Assembly: GCA_022264855.1 (NCBI GenBank)
Contig: JABYQU010000004.1
Span: forward strand, 372,001-436,000
Direction of reading: 5' to 3'
From: Lenzites betulinus
Lineage: Eukaryota; Basidiomycota; Agaricomycetes; Polyporales; Polyporaceae
DNA: 64,000 bases
In this document: positions 23,533 through 36,100 of the stretch, piece after piece
Numbering within the stretch: position 1 is the stretch's first letter
Layout of the letters: each line of letters starts with the position of its first letter
The notes under the pieces: generated by a model
What the model was told of the DNA's origin: nothing
Seen by the model: the letters and a program-made list of their open reading frames with translations, nothing else
Database searches by the model: none
Translations under genes and position numbers: made by a program

Positions 23533-24915
23533 ATGGTCCGCTGCACACATAAGGGATGCGGCCAAGACTTCAGCCCCGAGACTAACGGCTCTGAAAGCTG
23601 CACATATCATCCCGGCGCGCCCGTCTTTCACGAAGGATCAAAGTCGTGGTCGTGCTGCTCGAACGTGAACAAGCCTGTTCTCGACTTTGACGACTTCATG
23701 AAGATTCCGGTATGCTCTCTCCTACGGTGCCGCGTGTCCATAGTTCCCTGACCACATGTGCACGTTTAGGGATGTGCCAAGGGCCAGCATACTGACGAAG
23801 CGCCCGCAACCGCGCCCAAGCCTCAGCCAGCCCCCCAGGTAGAGCTCAAAATGACATCGTCTGCAGCCGGCACGGAGACATACTCCTCCGCGCCTGCAGG
23901 GGCCCCCTTGCGCCCCACGGCACCCTCGGAACCTGCCCCTGCACCAAAGGTCGAGGAGGAGGAAGACGACCCGGCCGCGTCCGTGCCTGTAGGGACAACG
24001 TGCCGTCATAACGGCTGCAATGTGACGTACGAGAACGACGACCTGCACCGCCGAGAGGGTGGTGCGGCGGCCGAGTGCACGTACCACCCGAAGCCTGTGA
24101 GTCCCCATCCCAAAGTGAGCGCGAATTACACGAATTGACGTGTGCACACAGCCGATCTTCCACGAGGGCAGCAAGGTATGCGAGACGCATGACTCGGAGC
24201 GGCCTGTCCGGTAACCCGGCCGTCACAGGGCTATCTCTGCTGCAAACGCCGCGTGCTCGAGTTCGATGAGTTTCTGAAGATCGAGGGTTGCAAAACCGGG
24301 CGGCATGTCTTCGTGCCCAAGCAGAAAGCCGATCCGGTCAGTGTGACTGCCCACACGCACGACGCACATGGTCTCACCGGGATCCCACCATAGCAAGAAG
24401 AGCAGTTCACAGAATGCCGTATAGACCACTACCAGACACCCGCGGAGGTGCACGCGTCTGTGTTTGCTAAGCAGGCAGATGCAAGCGCCAGCACTGTGAA
24501 GATCGAAGCGGAGCAGGTAGGCTCCCCGCGCTCCCGCGTCATTTGTATGCTTCCTGACGTTCATCGACGAAGGTATTCCTTGACCTCTATCTCCCCGCGA
24601 AGAAACGATTCCGGAAAACGCTGAATCTTTGGGCACCCGTCAACCCCGAAGAGTCGTCCTACAAATTCTACGGCACGAAGGTAAGCGTGCCACCGTCCAT
24701 GCGTGTAGTACGTTTGAGCTCGTACCGACAAATATCCTGCTCCTTGTCAGCTCGAGCTCAGGCTCAAGAAGCAAGACACTCGAAGCTGGACGCTCCTCGA
24801 GAAGACGGATCGGGACCTGGGGAACATCAACTTTACATTCGGTGTCGGAGGACGTACAGGTACGATTGGCGCGAAGGAGCTTGTTCTGGACGATGTGAAC
24901 CGTGCACGTCCATGA
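23533..24915 (+). CDS. CHORD- and CS-domain co-chaperone (CHORDC1/RAR1 family), 343 aa
   Basis: Seven exons in phase: 23533-23709, 23770-24096, 24152-24175, 24229-24336, 24394-24516, 24573-24680, 24751-24915. Two cysteine/histidine-rich CHORD zinc domains are seen: residues about 4-66 (CTHKGCGQDF, TYHPG, FHEGSKSWSCC, DFDDFMKIPGC) and from Cys137 (CRHNGCNVTY, TYHPKPPIFHEGSKGYLCC, EFDEFLKIEGC). A Pro/Ala/Glu-rich linker joins them. A C-terminal CS (p23-like) domain runs from about residue 240 (VFLDLYLPAK, then TLLEKTDRDLGNINFTFG). Family members bind Hsp90 and Sgt1 in the cytosol and stabilise client complexes. The CHORD-CHORD-CS order is that of animal CHORDC1. An 8-codon exon (24152-24175) is needed to complete the second CHORD. 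It converges with the mtIF2 gene, 133 bp apart. Confidence 0.95.
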
Positions 24916-25048
24916 GCTCGTGCTCGCAGACTAAGAATGAATGTGTTGTAGGGGAGCAGTGTGTATGTAGTAACAGCATAATAAAATGTGGTCTAGTGGT
25001 ACTGTCTAGGCATATGCGCACATGCAGTTGGATTATACGGGAATACTA

Positions 25049-28000
25049 TTAGAGGGTGCCGGGGAGCTCAATCTCCTCGTACATCTCGATGGTGTCGCCC
25101 ACGCGGAGGTCGTTGAAGTCGGCAAGGTTCAGGCCGCACTCGTTGCCCTTGCTGATCTCCATTACGTCGGCCTTGTGCTGTTTTAGCGTGTCCAGCCGAC
25201 CTACGCTCGAGAACCGTAAGCCAAAGCCGCCACAATGGTGCGTGCCATGCTCTACCTTCGTGAATGACCTGGCCGTTGCGCACCACCCGGGCAAGCTTGC
25301 TCTTCGCGATGACGCCGTTCGATACGCGACAACCGCCGACCTGAGTCGTCTTCTTGCCCTTGACATGGATGTCGAACAGAGCCAAAACAGTGGCCTCTCC
25401 CGAGACGCGTTTCTCGATCACAGGTGGGAGGAGCCCGATTACCCGCGTGGTCACATCGTCAATGAGCTTGTAGATGATAGAGGATGTGAGAATCGGAACA
25501 TGCTGCGAGTTGGCCTCCGACTCCACGGGGCGGGGGACCTTGACGTTGAACGCAATGATCGTACCTTTAGCTGTGATTAGCGAATACTCCTCAAGCCGTA
25601 TGGATGTGGTTTACCTCCGGCAGTTTTCGCCCGCAAAACGTCAGAGTCGGCCACATCTCCAACGCCGGTTGAAACCACCTTGACCTTTGCGACGTCGTTG
25701 CCGATGCTTTCAATGGCGCCTCGGACAGCTTCCACAGACCCACTGACGTCGCCCTTGATGATCAGACGAAGCTCCTTGGGTCCCTCAGGCACCTGCACCT
25801 TCTCCTCCTGTCCATCCTCGACAGCTCCCCGCTGCTCGCGATCCGAGCGGCGCTGCTCGTTGATCGCTTCTAGGTCGGTAAGGGACGCCTCGATCTCTGC
25901 TTTGCGGACACGATTAATGACGGCCTTCTTGACGTCGGCCTCCGCGCCCGTTAACACTTCGTCGCCGGCATTGGGAAGCTCCTTCCAACCGGACACCGTG
26001 ACGGCCATGCCTGGGTAGGCGACCTTCACCGGCTTGCCGTTGTGGTCGTTCATCACGCGCACCTTCGCGGAGGCTACGCCGCAAATGATGTGCTGGCCAG
26101 GCCTGAGGCATCCGCGCAGAACGAGGACGGTGCCGACGGGCCTGTCGCCAACAACAACGTAAGTAAGTGCTTGTCAAGCGTACGTAGGCACAACTGCACA
26201 ACTTACCCAAGACCCTTCGCGACCTTGGACTCCAAAACGTAACCTTGTAGAGTACCCTCGCGCTCTGCTCGCAGATCCTGCATCTCTGCCAGAACGGAGA
26301 TAGTCTCGACGAGTTGGTCTAAGCCTTGGCCAGTGAGACCTGAAACGTGGACGACAGGTATGTCGCCGCCAAATGTTTCCAGCTGAACACCCTCGCTGAG
26401 AAGAGCATGTTCAACTTGCGACTATGAGATCTGCTTAGTGACACAAATTAAGCGATAGTGTGCTGGTGCAACTCACAACATCGACGCCGGGCTTGTCACA
26501 CTTGTTGATGGCTACAACTAAACTGACCTTCGAATTCTTTACGAGATTGAGAACTTCCCGAGTCTGGGGCATGATGCCGTCATCCGCGGCAACTACTAAC
26601 ACCACGACATCCGTGACGCTCGCGCCACGAGCGCGCATGGCGGAGAACGCTGCATGGCCAGGCGTATCCAAGAACGTGATCGTTCGCATAGGTTCTGATG
26701 AGTTGCCGCTGACGGGTACGGGCACGGAGAAGGCGCCGATGTGTTGGGTGATTCCACCGGCTTCGCCCTTGGCGACAGAAGTAGATCGGAGGGTATCCAA
26801 CAATGTTGTTTTACCGTGGTCGACGTGCCCCATGATCGTCACGACTGGTGGACGTTCGGATAGTTTGGCAGGATCGGGGTGAGGTACCCTGATAGCTAGG
26901 CGTTTAGTAGATATAACTTGTGAGAAAGAGCTTTAGCTCACGGTGAGTATAAATCAAACGCAGCCTCGTCGTTGACGATAGGATTACGCCTAAACTCCAT
27001 GGCAAGGAGTGATGCATATTCAGAAGTAAGCACTTCGCAAGGTGTCAGTGAGGTTCTTTGCCGTTAGCCCAGCGGGACGTACTATGGTCATACGAGGCCT
27101 CAGCCTCCATCCCAGTTCTGATCATGGTGCGTCGCAAAACATCTTACAGCAATGTCAATAGGAGAATGTTTGTTAGCCGTCTATCCTGCGTACCTAATCG
27201 AACGTTCAACAATTTAGCTAAGTTTCCTACAGTGACAATACTGGGAATGAAGACATCAACGTTGACGGCCTTGGCAGGTTTAGAGGCCTTCTTGTTCTCT
27301 TTCTCCTTGGTAGCCGTTCGAGAGCTGGAGATGCGGGTCTTGTTTGAAACCACTACCTCGTCTTTCAGACGAGACATGAGCGAACCTCGCTCTTTGTAGT
27401 GAGAGCGTTTACCCCGTTCGCCGCGCCTCGACCCTCGTGAATCATTCTCGTCGTCGGGGATGGTAGGAGCTGACCAGGTCGATGCTGTAGCTTGCCCCGC
27501 TTTGGGGAGAGCACTCTGTGAACCCTGTCCCTCGTCTTTCCGATTCTGTGCTTCTTCCTTGCGACTCTGTTCTTCCGCCAACGCGTCCGACGCCTCCTGG
27601 ATTCGATCTGTGCGTAGAATGCTGTCGAGTACTCGGAGGGTGGGGTCCACCTTGCTACCTCGTGACCATGACTGGTTCGAACGCTGACCCCCTCTCTGCC
27701 CCTGCTGAGCCGCGGAGTTCCGTCGATTCTGACCGTCCCTGTGATGTGGTGGGAGATCCCGAATGCCACGGTCTTGGTCGGCGCGAGAGCGGACGGGTTC
27801 AGGAACATCAGCCAATCCTGGTGGTGTTGCATTTTGCGGTGGTGCAGGCCGCGCCCAGCTGCGTTTTTGCGGCGTACTAAGACCCGTATTCTTGGCACTA
27901 GATGGACCTGCACTAGGGGCACTCCAGCTTCGGGTGCGGGGAACATTGAGGCCGCGCTGCTCGTCAGACGGTAGCTTCGGCTGCTGAATGTTGTCGTGAG

Positions 28001-28111
28001 GTTGCTTCGTGTTTACAGACATCATTGGTTACATACCAAAGCTTGCGCCGACGAGGAAGACGCACGAATACTGGAACGCGCAATCCGGAGAGAGCGGTGC
28101 GCGTGATGCAT
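25049..28111 (-). CDS. IFM1: Mitochondrial translation initiation factor IF-2, 878 aa
   Basis: Nine exons in phase: 28111-28037, 27983-27194, 27142-27083, 27032-26942, 26888-26477, 26421-26207, 26141-25615, 25570-25256, 25200-25049. The GTPase has G1 GHVDHGKT (residues 359-366), G3 DTPGH and G4 NKCD. Downstream are the IF2 domain II ([16 protein letters not shown]) and C-terminal domains ending [19 protein letters not shown]. Upstream of the G domain is a basic low-complexity region and the IF2 N-domain ([13 protein letters not shown]). The start at 28111 gives an ideal mitochondrial presequence, [21 protein letters not shown] longer frame begins at 28287 but needs another splice. The protein brings initiator tRNA to the mitoribosome. 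Confidence 0.95.
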
Positions 28112-29578
28112 GGTGGTCGAGTTGACCAGACAGCTTGGAAATGGCGATAGCAAAGGTTCAGCAGGTCATTCGTAAAAGCTTCAAGGCGGTCAACGCAGAT
28201 AAGAGAGTATAAAGACCGAGTGTGCACCGTCGGCGATAGCGAGCAGAGGCAAGGGTGCACTACGACCTTCCGCGACAGCCTGCTCACTCGAAATTACCTC
28301 GCGCACGTGGCTTTGCGGCACTGGCCGGCCATCCTAATTAGGCGAAAGGCTTCAACCATCGAGTCGATGGTGCCAACACTGCACAAGTAGTAGTAGTAGT
28401 ACTAGTAGCCTGAGTACTATGTTGTTCTCATCCACCTCGACAGGCTCGCCTCAACGCACCACCTCTGTCATCATCTCGAAGCAACACACTATCGGACGCG
28501 TGCATTCAACGCCCGTGACCCCGGGCCCCCAGACTCGGACCTACTGGACTTGAGCTCTCGTCTCCTTGCTTTTGAGACAGACTTCAAATATATCTTCGAC
28601 CCCGTGAGTAGGTGCGTGGAGGGTCTATGAGTGTTGGTTTACTTGATGTCAATGGGCCTCATCGCCTGGTAAACCACAACCCCTACAAGTTCTATCTCTA
28701 CCCAGACCCCCGATGTGTCACACGACACAGCTCCGAGGTCAGACACTGGTTTACGTGTCGTGCCTCATGCCCCCCCCCCCCGGACTTGGGATAAGAATGA
28801 CTGCCCATCGAAGAAGGTATTCTGAATTGTCCGGGATGTGCGCCACATCTCTACCCTAGATCTTCGTTGAACGAGGACACATAACCGCCCACGTGTGCGC
28901 CGCGTACCGGGTGTTGATGGTCATAGTGGCGACAGGTTCGCAGAAGGCTCTTTTATTCGCTTCAACAAGCTTCCTCTGCGCTGGCAACACGAAGCTTGAT
29001 CTATCTCTTTTTGCACCACCGCGGGGCGCTCGGACTCCGTCGGTCTGTGGGGCCGGCGGCTACTGAGTACCACTTCTCCATTGAGAAGTGCAAACGGAGC
29101 TTTGACGGCGCAGCTGCAGTGATGCGCGAAGACCCCCAACACACGGGGACACGAGGATGAGGTATGTTGTTTTGAATTAGTATCTAAAGTGGGCATGCGG
29201 TAGACAAAGGATGGGACATATCCAGGAGATACTGGCATGCGACAAGTGAGCAGCACGAGTTGATACTTTCTCAGGACAACGCAGATCGTGGAACAGAAGC
29301 CTTGTAATGAGAGTACATGGACCTCCCTCCCTCGCGCTTGTCTTTCTATCCGCGCAAGGTTGTCAGGTTGACTGTCCTTCATTTCAGAATCCGGCCCCGC
29401 CTGCCGATGGGCACGTAAATTCGGACTTGGTAGTCGCTTGTCCTAACCGACGAAGTGTGGGAGGTCTATCGGATACAGTGTGAAAGGGTACGTGAACCAG
29501 GCCGCTCTCGCCGTTGGCTGTATTGACTCAGTCCACAAAACGTGTAGAAAATGTGTCACAAGGAAGCGCGTATGTACA
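28112..29578. other. Intergenic region between mtIF2 and the GH5 gene
   Basis: 1.47 kb with the mtIF2 promoter at its left end. It contains a TAG/GTA trinucleotide tract near 28388-28408 and a C12 run. A 153-codon minus-strand frame at 28921-29382 has no recognisable motif. Confidence 0.5.
28770..28781. repeat. Homopolymer C12
   Basis: Twelve consecutive C residues. Such a run is prone to length errors in sequencing, but no gene crosses it. Confidence 0.9.
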
Positions 29579-31603
29579 TCAGGAGGTGGGAGAATTATTC
29601 ACAGAAGCGGTAATCAAAGCTTCCCCATCCGTCAGGCCCTCCATGAACCACTGTCCGTAGTAATGTTCTGTTCCAGGAGTGATTATTGCTGGTCCCAGGT
29701 GAGAGATGCTGTCAGCAATGTACTGGCCCGTGAAGCCGAGCTTCGACATCCCGTACAAGGCAAAGATCTTGGCCGTCAGAAAGCCGTCCGAGTAGCCTTT
29801 CGAAATTGCGCGTTGAGATGGGTCCGAGGGAAGTTGTTCGGCTGTATCCCGTCGGCCGGGTGCTGTTGTTGGGCGATTCGAAACCTTCTGGCTACGGCGA
29901 GACCGGTGCCTGCTTCTCCTGCTGACCGGGAACAGGCCGACTTCCGGGGTTCCCGTGTTGGCCGCCGAATAGCCGTTTGTTGCGGAAGGGTACCGGGTGG
30001 CCGCCATGTCTTCATGGGTCGGTGCGTTCATGTCAGCTACCATGTCGGCAAGAGCGGGAAGGCGGGATGGATCGGCGAGGGGACCTTTGCCGTAAGTGAA
30101 GAAAGACGATGGGAGGCTAGTGCCCACTGCCGCTTTGAAGCACCATCCGGGGTCATCAAGACAGTCCTCCTTGTTGTACGCTACCAGAGTACGTTAGTGC
30201 CGTAACGAGATTCCACTGCGCGGGAGACATACCCCAGAATGCCCACCCTGCCGTTTCGTTTTGATAGATTTCCATCTGTCCCGTACAGAACGTCCTACGC
30301 GCGGTGTCCGGATCCGATTCATCCGCTAAGCTTTGCTCGGTGAGTGCGCAAGAGAACTCGTCAACGACAAGGTTTCTCCGTTGGCGGTCCGATGCAGCTC
30401 CAAGCGAGTCGGACATTGAGCCCTGGATATCTTTTGTGTGTTGAGATGCGGGTTCGGCTGCGTCGGTCGGGGTGAAGACAAAGTAGGAGTGATGATCTTG
30501 TACGACGAAGTCCGATCGGTTTGCCACAAAGTCGCTATATTGCTCCAGGTTGAATCCATCGTGGATATAGAGCGGAAGTGCTTGGGCAGCTGGGCTGACT
30601 TGTCGCATAGTCGAGATAGCTTGCGAGTCTGTGCGTTGTTGTTAGATAAACATCCCTTGCTGCTCGTCGATGTGCTTACAGAAGTCTGGAAGGCTGGGTG
30701 CATTCTGTGGCTCGTTCAGGATTTGAATACCTACAACGTTGGTGACGTTCGCAAGCTGATCCGTGAGATGCGTCAATACGGCCATCGTCTTGTTGATGTA
30801 CCAATCGTCGCCGAAGAGGCCGGTCTTGCCGTCCGAGATACCTGAATGCGGCTGGCCATTCTGGCTGCCTGGAGCGCCATGTAGATCCACAAGGACACCC
30901 AGACCAGAATTGAAGGCCAAGTTGATTGCGTGAATGACGCGGCTCCAAGAGTTCTGGTAGACATCCGCGAACGGCTCGAAAGGAGTACCCTGACAGAACG
31001 CAGGCCCGAGCGTCCAGTAGCCTATCGGAAGCCTGACTGTGTTGATCCCAATACTCGCGAGATACTGGAAGTCTGATGCGTCGACGAAGGTGTCCCAGTG
31101 TCGTTCAAGTACAGAGCGAGCGCCATCAGTCGAACCCCAGCCACTGGCAATGTCAAGCTCAGATATCTGGTTCCCGGCAGCACAAGTGAATAGAGATGGC
31201 GTCATCCATTGTTCATGCGTAAACCTACACCATTTCATCAGTGAATGCGTAGGTTATGTAGACACGCTTGGACTGACCATGATCCCAAGTTGACTGACTG
31301 TTGTTGGCGATAGCGGTAGACGTTCGCCTTAGCCTGATCGAAAGGCGCGAACAACTGCTCGCCGAGATCAAGCGCGTCGTAAGGCTGAGCGCTGCATTCC
31401 GCGGGGTTATTTGCTGTAGCTGAGAGGCTCCCCGTCCCTTGCGACTGGAAGTTGGATCCAAGATTCGAGCTGCCAGGGGATGTCACCTTGGTCTGGGAAT
31501 GAGAATGGCTGCGCTGGAGTGTGCTGGGTGTAGGTTTGAACGTCCCCTGCATGAGACCCAGAGAATGAAGTATTGAAGTGAAGCCTACGGCCGTCAAGAC
31601 CAT
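29579..31603 (-). CDS. GH5 (subfamily 9-like) exo-beta-1,3-glucanase with C-terminal extension, 622 aa
   Basis: Four exons in phase: 31603-31278, 31224-30680, 30628-30233, 30180-29579. The GH5 catalytic acid/base is Glu280 in IQILNEPQN and the likely nucleophile is Glu381 in LVVDEFSCAL. Other family blocks are ASGWGSTDGA, GINTVRLPIGYW, VLVDLHGAPGSQNG and AGWAFWAYNKED. The N-terminus MVLTAVGFTSILHSLGL reads as a signal peptide or anchor. Yeast-type exoglucanases stop soon after the barrel. Here about 170 more residues follow: a Ser/Thr/Arg-rich linker and then a conserved-looking block (KGYSDGFLTAKIFALYG, LGFTGQYIADSISHLG). The enzyme would trim beta-1,3-glucan in the wall or medium. A TATATATA box lies 116 bp upstream of the ATG. 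Confidence 0.93.
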
Positions 31604-32295
31604 TGCGCGTTGAGAGAGTGGAGGAGGGTCCAAAGATAAGAGTTTGGCAACGAGGAAGATGCGGCTCAGCCGTTAGCAGTGGTGGACGTAGGCAGTGTCG
31701 TTCCTCAAGCCACATGCATATATATAGACACCGCGCTATGGCATGAGGCTGACCACGACTGATTTTTCTGGTGTCAGCCTAAGCTTCGGGCCATGGTTGC
31801 GATCGAGACTGTGTGTAGACGCCTCGCGAATGTCAGTGGCTGACTCGGGAACTTGAATCATCTTGGCTGGTATAGAGAATCATCTGATTGTATGAATATT
31901 AGCGGCTCCAATGCCTTTAGGCCATATCGAATTCAGCTGCTTGTGGCCTGGAAACACAACCGCTAGTACTTGACGTCGCGGCTCACCTGACCATCAATAA
32001 GCACTCGCCACGATTGCTTTGTAGGCAGAAAGCCTGTTTACCTTTCAATGATGACTGGCAGCGGTAGACATTATGCAGGGTCAACAGATATTACGAGTCC
32101 TGTCAAATTTGTATCGTGGTAGCAGCACAGGAAGCCTCCTCCACTCCCACTCGAGAAGAACATATCAACGGTGGCGGTGTTATATTAAGCGCCCAATGTG
32201 TTTCTGCCAGCGACTCTGGCGGTTTGCTCATTGGATTCGTTCACCATCTCTAGGAAGCTCGAAGACGACAATCTACCCTTCCAGGAATCCAATGC
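31604..32295. other. Divergent promoter region, GH5 gene and PIG-H
   Basis: The 692 bp separate two start codons on opposite strands. Apart from the TATA box near the GH5 side no strong element was recognised. Confidence 0.5.
31719..31726 (-). promoter_or_regulatory. TATA box of the GH5 glucanase gene
   Basis: TATATATA lies 116 bp before the start codon at 31603, a normal spacing for a fungal TATA-driven gene. Confidence 0.5.
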
Positions 32296-33051
32296 ATGCA
32301 ACGCACTGCTCCATTGAAGAAATGGCCTGAATTATCCTTGCTTGAACACCCGGGATGGCTAGAGTACCGCGTGGAGACCGCCAAGAATCGGGCGAGGTTT
32401 CCGGCATTTGGGGTTGATGTTATCCTGATGTTTGGCGTAGCATATTTTTGGCGTGTGGTAGGTCTAGATGCCAAATTATCCGGATCCATGTACTGAGGAC
32501 CCTGTAGATAGCTTCCGGATCACTATGGGGTATTGCTTTGGCCATGCTACTACTCTTCTACGTTTATAGTCGGGCAACACAGGTTGTATGGGGTATGTAT
32601 TGTGGTTCATTTCACAAGATAGGATCGTCTGACGGGTCACTCTCAGAGTCAGTCATCGTTCTACCTTCCCTAGGAATCCAGTTGGAAACCCACCGGGGAC
32701 CCGCTAGATTCCCACTCTTCACGGCGCGCAGATTCATACCCTGGTCGTCGCTGGAAGACTTCCTCATCAATGAGGGTCTACGGGGTTGGGACGTCCGTTA
32801 TTATCTCGTAGCGATGAATCGCAATCCCCAGGGCACACTGAAGTTGGACGTTGCCTTCGAGGTTGGTAATATTCAAATGTTGCGGTGGAGGCCTTCTATT
32901 GATCCTCCCGTAGAACATTCTTCCCCGTTTTCCAATCCTGTTGGAAGTATACCGCGGTGTTCAAGAGGCTATGCGCGGAGAAAGCGAACGTGCCCAGATA
33001 CATAGCAGTAGATTGGATTCGACAGATAGCGAAAAAGAGACCAATAAATAG
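32296..33051 (+). CDS. GPI15: PIG-H/GPI15-type subunit of the GPI-GlcNAc transferase, 199 aa
   Basis: PIG-H is a subunit of the ER enzyme that adds GlcNAc to phosphatidylinositol, the first step of GPI-anchor synthesis. Four exons in phase: 32296-32457, 32508-32592, 32647-32861, 32914-33051. The PIG-H domain is seen in the third and fourth exons: ESVIVLPSLGIQLETHRG, FIPWSSLEDFLINEGLRGW, VRYYLVAMN and NILPRFPILLEVYRGVQEAM. Two hydrophobic segments precede it (VDVILMFGVAYFW and SLWGIALAMLLLFYVY), forming the family's membrane hairpin. The stop TAG at 33049 lies only 61 bp from the stop of the convergent IST1-TBC gene, so their 3' UTRs probably overlap. The splice at 32862-32913 restores the conserved C-terminus. 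Confidence 0.92.
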
Positions 33052-33112
33052 TCGTTCACGCGTATTACTGCATTAATGGTCATCAAGATGATAGGTGCGG
33101 ACACGAAACACC

Positions 33113-36100
33113 CTACGCGGCATCCTCGCTCTCGTACGCGCTCAACAGCTCGCCATACCCTTCATCGTCGCCTTCGACAGCAGCACTCTCGCGCTTGTGC
33201 TTCGTCTCGCGCTCAGCGGAGACCTTCCTCCTGCTCTCGTTCGACAGCTTGCGCGTCCGGCCTTCCGTGGAGGTCTTCCTTGTACGTCTAGAGCGCGGAG
33301 AGGGGGGTGCGGTGGTCTCCTGGTCGAAGCTGCCCGCCCGAGGCGTCTTCGCAGGCTCAGCCTCCTGATCTCCAGGCGCGTCAATCACCAACAGGCTGTT
33401 GTTCGTCGGAAGCGGTGGCGGGGGCTCGTCCATCGAAAGCTTCGAATGGCGCAGAGACTGAAGCCGGTTCGGGATGCGTTTCTTGCGGATGTGCGGGGTC
33501 GGAGGGGAGGGCTCGGTCGCAGACGATTCTGAGAAGTCGTTCGAGTCGCGGTGGAGTCGGGAGATCGTCGCACTTCGCCGCGAGAGTTTGCCCTCAGCTG
33601 CCGAAGACCCGAACGTGACGTCGTCGTTCAGTGTTACAGAGCCTTGTTGATGGTGCGATGCAGGCTGCGCGACTTGGAAGTCGGTGTTGATCCGCAGGCT
33701 GCTAGGCGCAGGCGGACTGGTGGGGGGCGGGGATGAGTTGGTGGTCGGTGAGTCCGGAACATCGACTCGAGTCCAACCGCCGGGACTCCGCGGCGGCGCC
33801 TCCGGTGCCGAATCTTCAGTCGAAAACCGACGAGAAACGTTGGGCGGCGTCGGCGGGCTCACTGAAGAGATGGACTCCTCACGCCTTGATACCCTGGGTG
33901 TCCTCGCCATGGGCGAAGGCGACTTGCGGTGGATCGGGACGATTCTGCTCACACTGCCGGTGTCAGATTCCCAGTCCGACCGGTTTTCTGCCCTTCGTGC
34001 ACGGAACGGCTCCGAGGGAGAAAGCGAGGAAATCGACGACTGCGACGCGCGGTGATTATCAACCGAGGACCGCGTCGAGCGCACCGACTCTGCCCAACGG
34101 GAATCTGCCACTGGGGAGATAGGAGAGCGACCAGTCCCGCCGGTCATCAGCGTATTTGAGCTCAGCAGCAGGGGCCGCGGGCCAGTGCTTGTGCGGTTAG
34201 GCGTGGAGTCCGACATCTTGTAGTTCGATAGCGAAGCCCGCAGACTCTCTTTGGTCATTGAGCCCGTGTCCGAGACGGGGGAACCATTTCCGCTGCGGCT
34301 GACGGGTGAGGCAACAAAGATGCTATCCCTCACAGGTCGGAAGAAAGGAGGCCTGGGAGGGGGCGAGTAGGCTTCTGACCTGTCGATTACTGGGAGTGAG
34401 CCGCGTTTGTTATCGTCTCCAGACCTGAAAGACGTTTGAATAGCGGTGAGCGAAATGCTACGCCCGTGGTCTTGGCTGGACATCGAGGGAGCAGATTGTG
34501 AAGTAGGAGGAGCCAGAGTGTTTGGAGGCGGCTCGTTTCCTCGCCTTGTCCAAGCATCGAGGGCTTTCACCCGCCAGTTGGTGCTCACTTTGGCTAGCGT
34601 AGCCGCGGCATCAGACTCCTTCAACTTTTCCGCGTACCCGAAAAGCATAGACCTGCCACGAGCGGCAGCGTTCACGACGGTGTCTTTCGGCGGGACGGCA
34701 GGCGCAGACTGGGAAGTCTGCATGAGGGAGGGGTGGGACGACGGGAGAGGGGACGAAGCCGGACTTGGCGAAGGGGAGGGAGAATCCATCGCACTCTGGT
34801 TCGTGATTCCGCGCCATACGGTGTTCGCCAAGCGCGAGGTCAGAGTCGAGCCGTTGCCCTGAGCTGGCTTCTCGTGTTCCTCCTCGTCAGAGATATCTTC
34901 TTCGCTTGTGTACTCCTCTTCCGGGTGAGACTCAAGACTTGAGATACCTTTCCAGACTGTATCCCGAAGACGCGCTCCGAGACCGACGGTAGATCCGGCT
35001 TTGGCTGCGTTCGCCGAAGCTTCGCGTTGAGCAGCAAGGTCGAACGCGGTCTGCAGTACTTTCTCGATGCCGCCAACAGCGTCCAAGGGGTAGTTCTGGA
35101 GGAACGTCATCCCCTCGATGAATGCTTCCTCCAGTTCTCGTTCCCCGAAAGCCGTGGAAGGGATAGCAGCGACTTCGTCTGACCAAAGGTTCTGCGACTT
35201 CCGATGTCCTCTACCCAATCTGAGTGGAAGCCTGAGTAACTCGTCGGCAGTCGTGGCAAAAGGAAACAGCGACTCACTGTAACAGCGTCGCACGAGCACA
35301 TAATAACATGCTGGTACATACGTCCATGAGGTAGTCCAACTTCGGGTTCGCATCGCGCTCTCTCATAGGCTGAGAGAAGAGCGCGTCCCAAACCATCAAC
35401 ACAGCAGGTAGGGGAAGCGTGTGGGTGAGGAGGGGAATTAACCATCGGCTGCGTGGAGAAATCAGCAATTGTGAATGCTGGCTAGACGATGTTGGACTCA
35501 CAAAGAGTAGTGCGGAAGTCCCGGGTCGAGTCCCTTAGTGGCCTGCGGAAAATGTTGAGATATGGCAATAATTGATATATGCCGTGACTTACCATATCGT
35601 CAGCGAGTTCCGCGTCCGCCCACCGCAGACGCTCGCTCAGCTTCTGAACCCAGACTGCGCCGTTCTGCTCGTCCTCTAGCTCCGCAAACTCGCCGACCAT
35701 GGACTCGAAGACCCAGAACGCGTCTGCCTCCACGTGAGGAACATCCGCGTCGTCAACTTCTTCCACGAGCGCGGCATAGATTGGGACTAGCAGAGAAGCA
35801 ATCTGAGGGGAGCGATTGGCGGGGTTGAGGCGAGAGTGGATGTACAGAAGCCGGAGGAGCGCTGAATAGTGTTTGGGGTGTGCACCAACAGCACTGTACG
35901 CCCTTGAGGGAAGTAGGGTGGTGGACAAACCAGAGTGCGTCGACGTTGGGGAGTCGGGAATGGACAAGGATATCTCGGGAGTCTCCTTGTCACCCTGGTC
36001 ACTCGCCCTGTTCTTCGTCGGCGACGCCTCCTCCAAGCGCACTTCGGGCGTGGTATCCAGGAGTTCCGCCGAAGTATCGAGGCGAATTTCGGGAACATCA

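Noticed and set aside
28037..28287. Longer mtIF2 start at 28287
   Set aside because: It needs an additional splice, while ATG 28111 directly gives a typical mitochondrial presequence in phase.
28921..29382. 153-codon minus-strand open frame
   Set aside because: No motif or supporting splice sites; likely chance.
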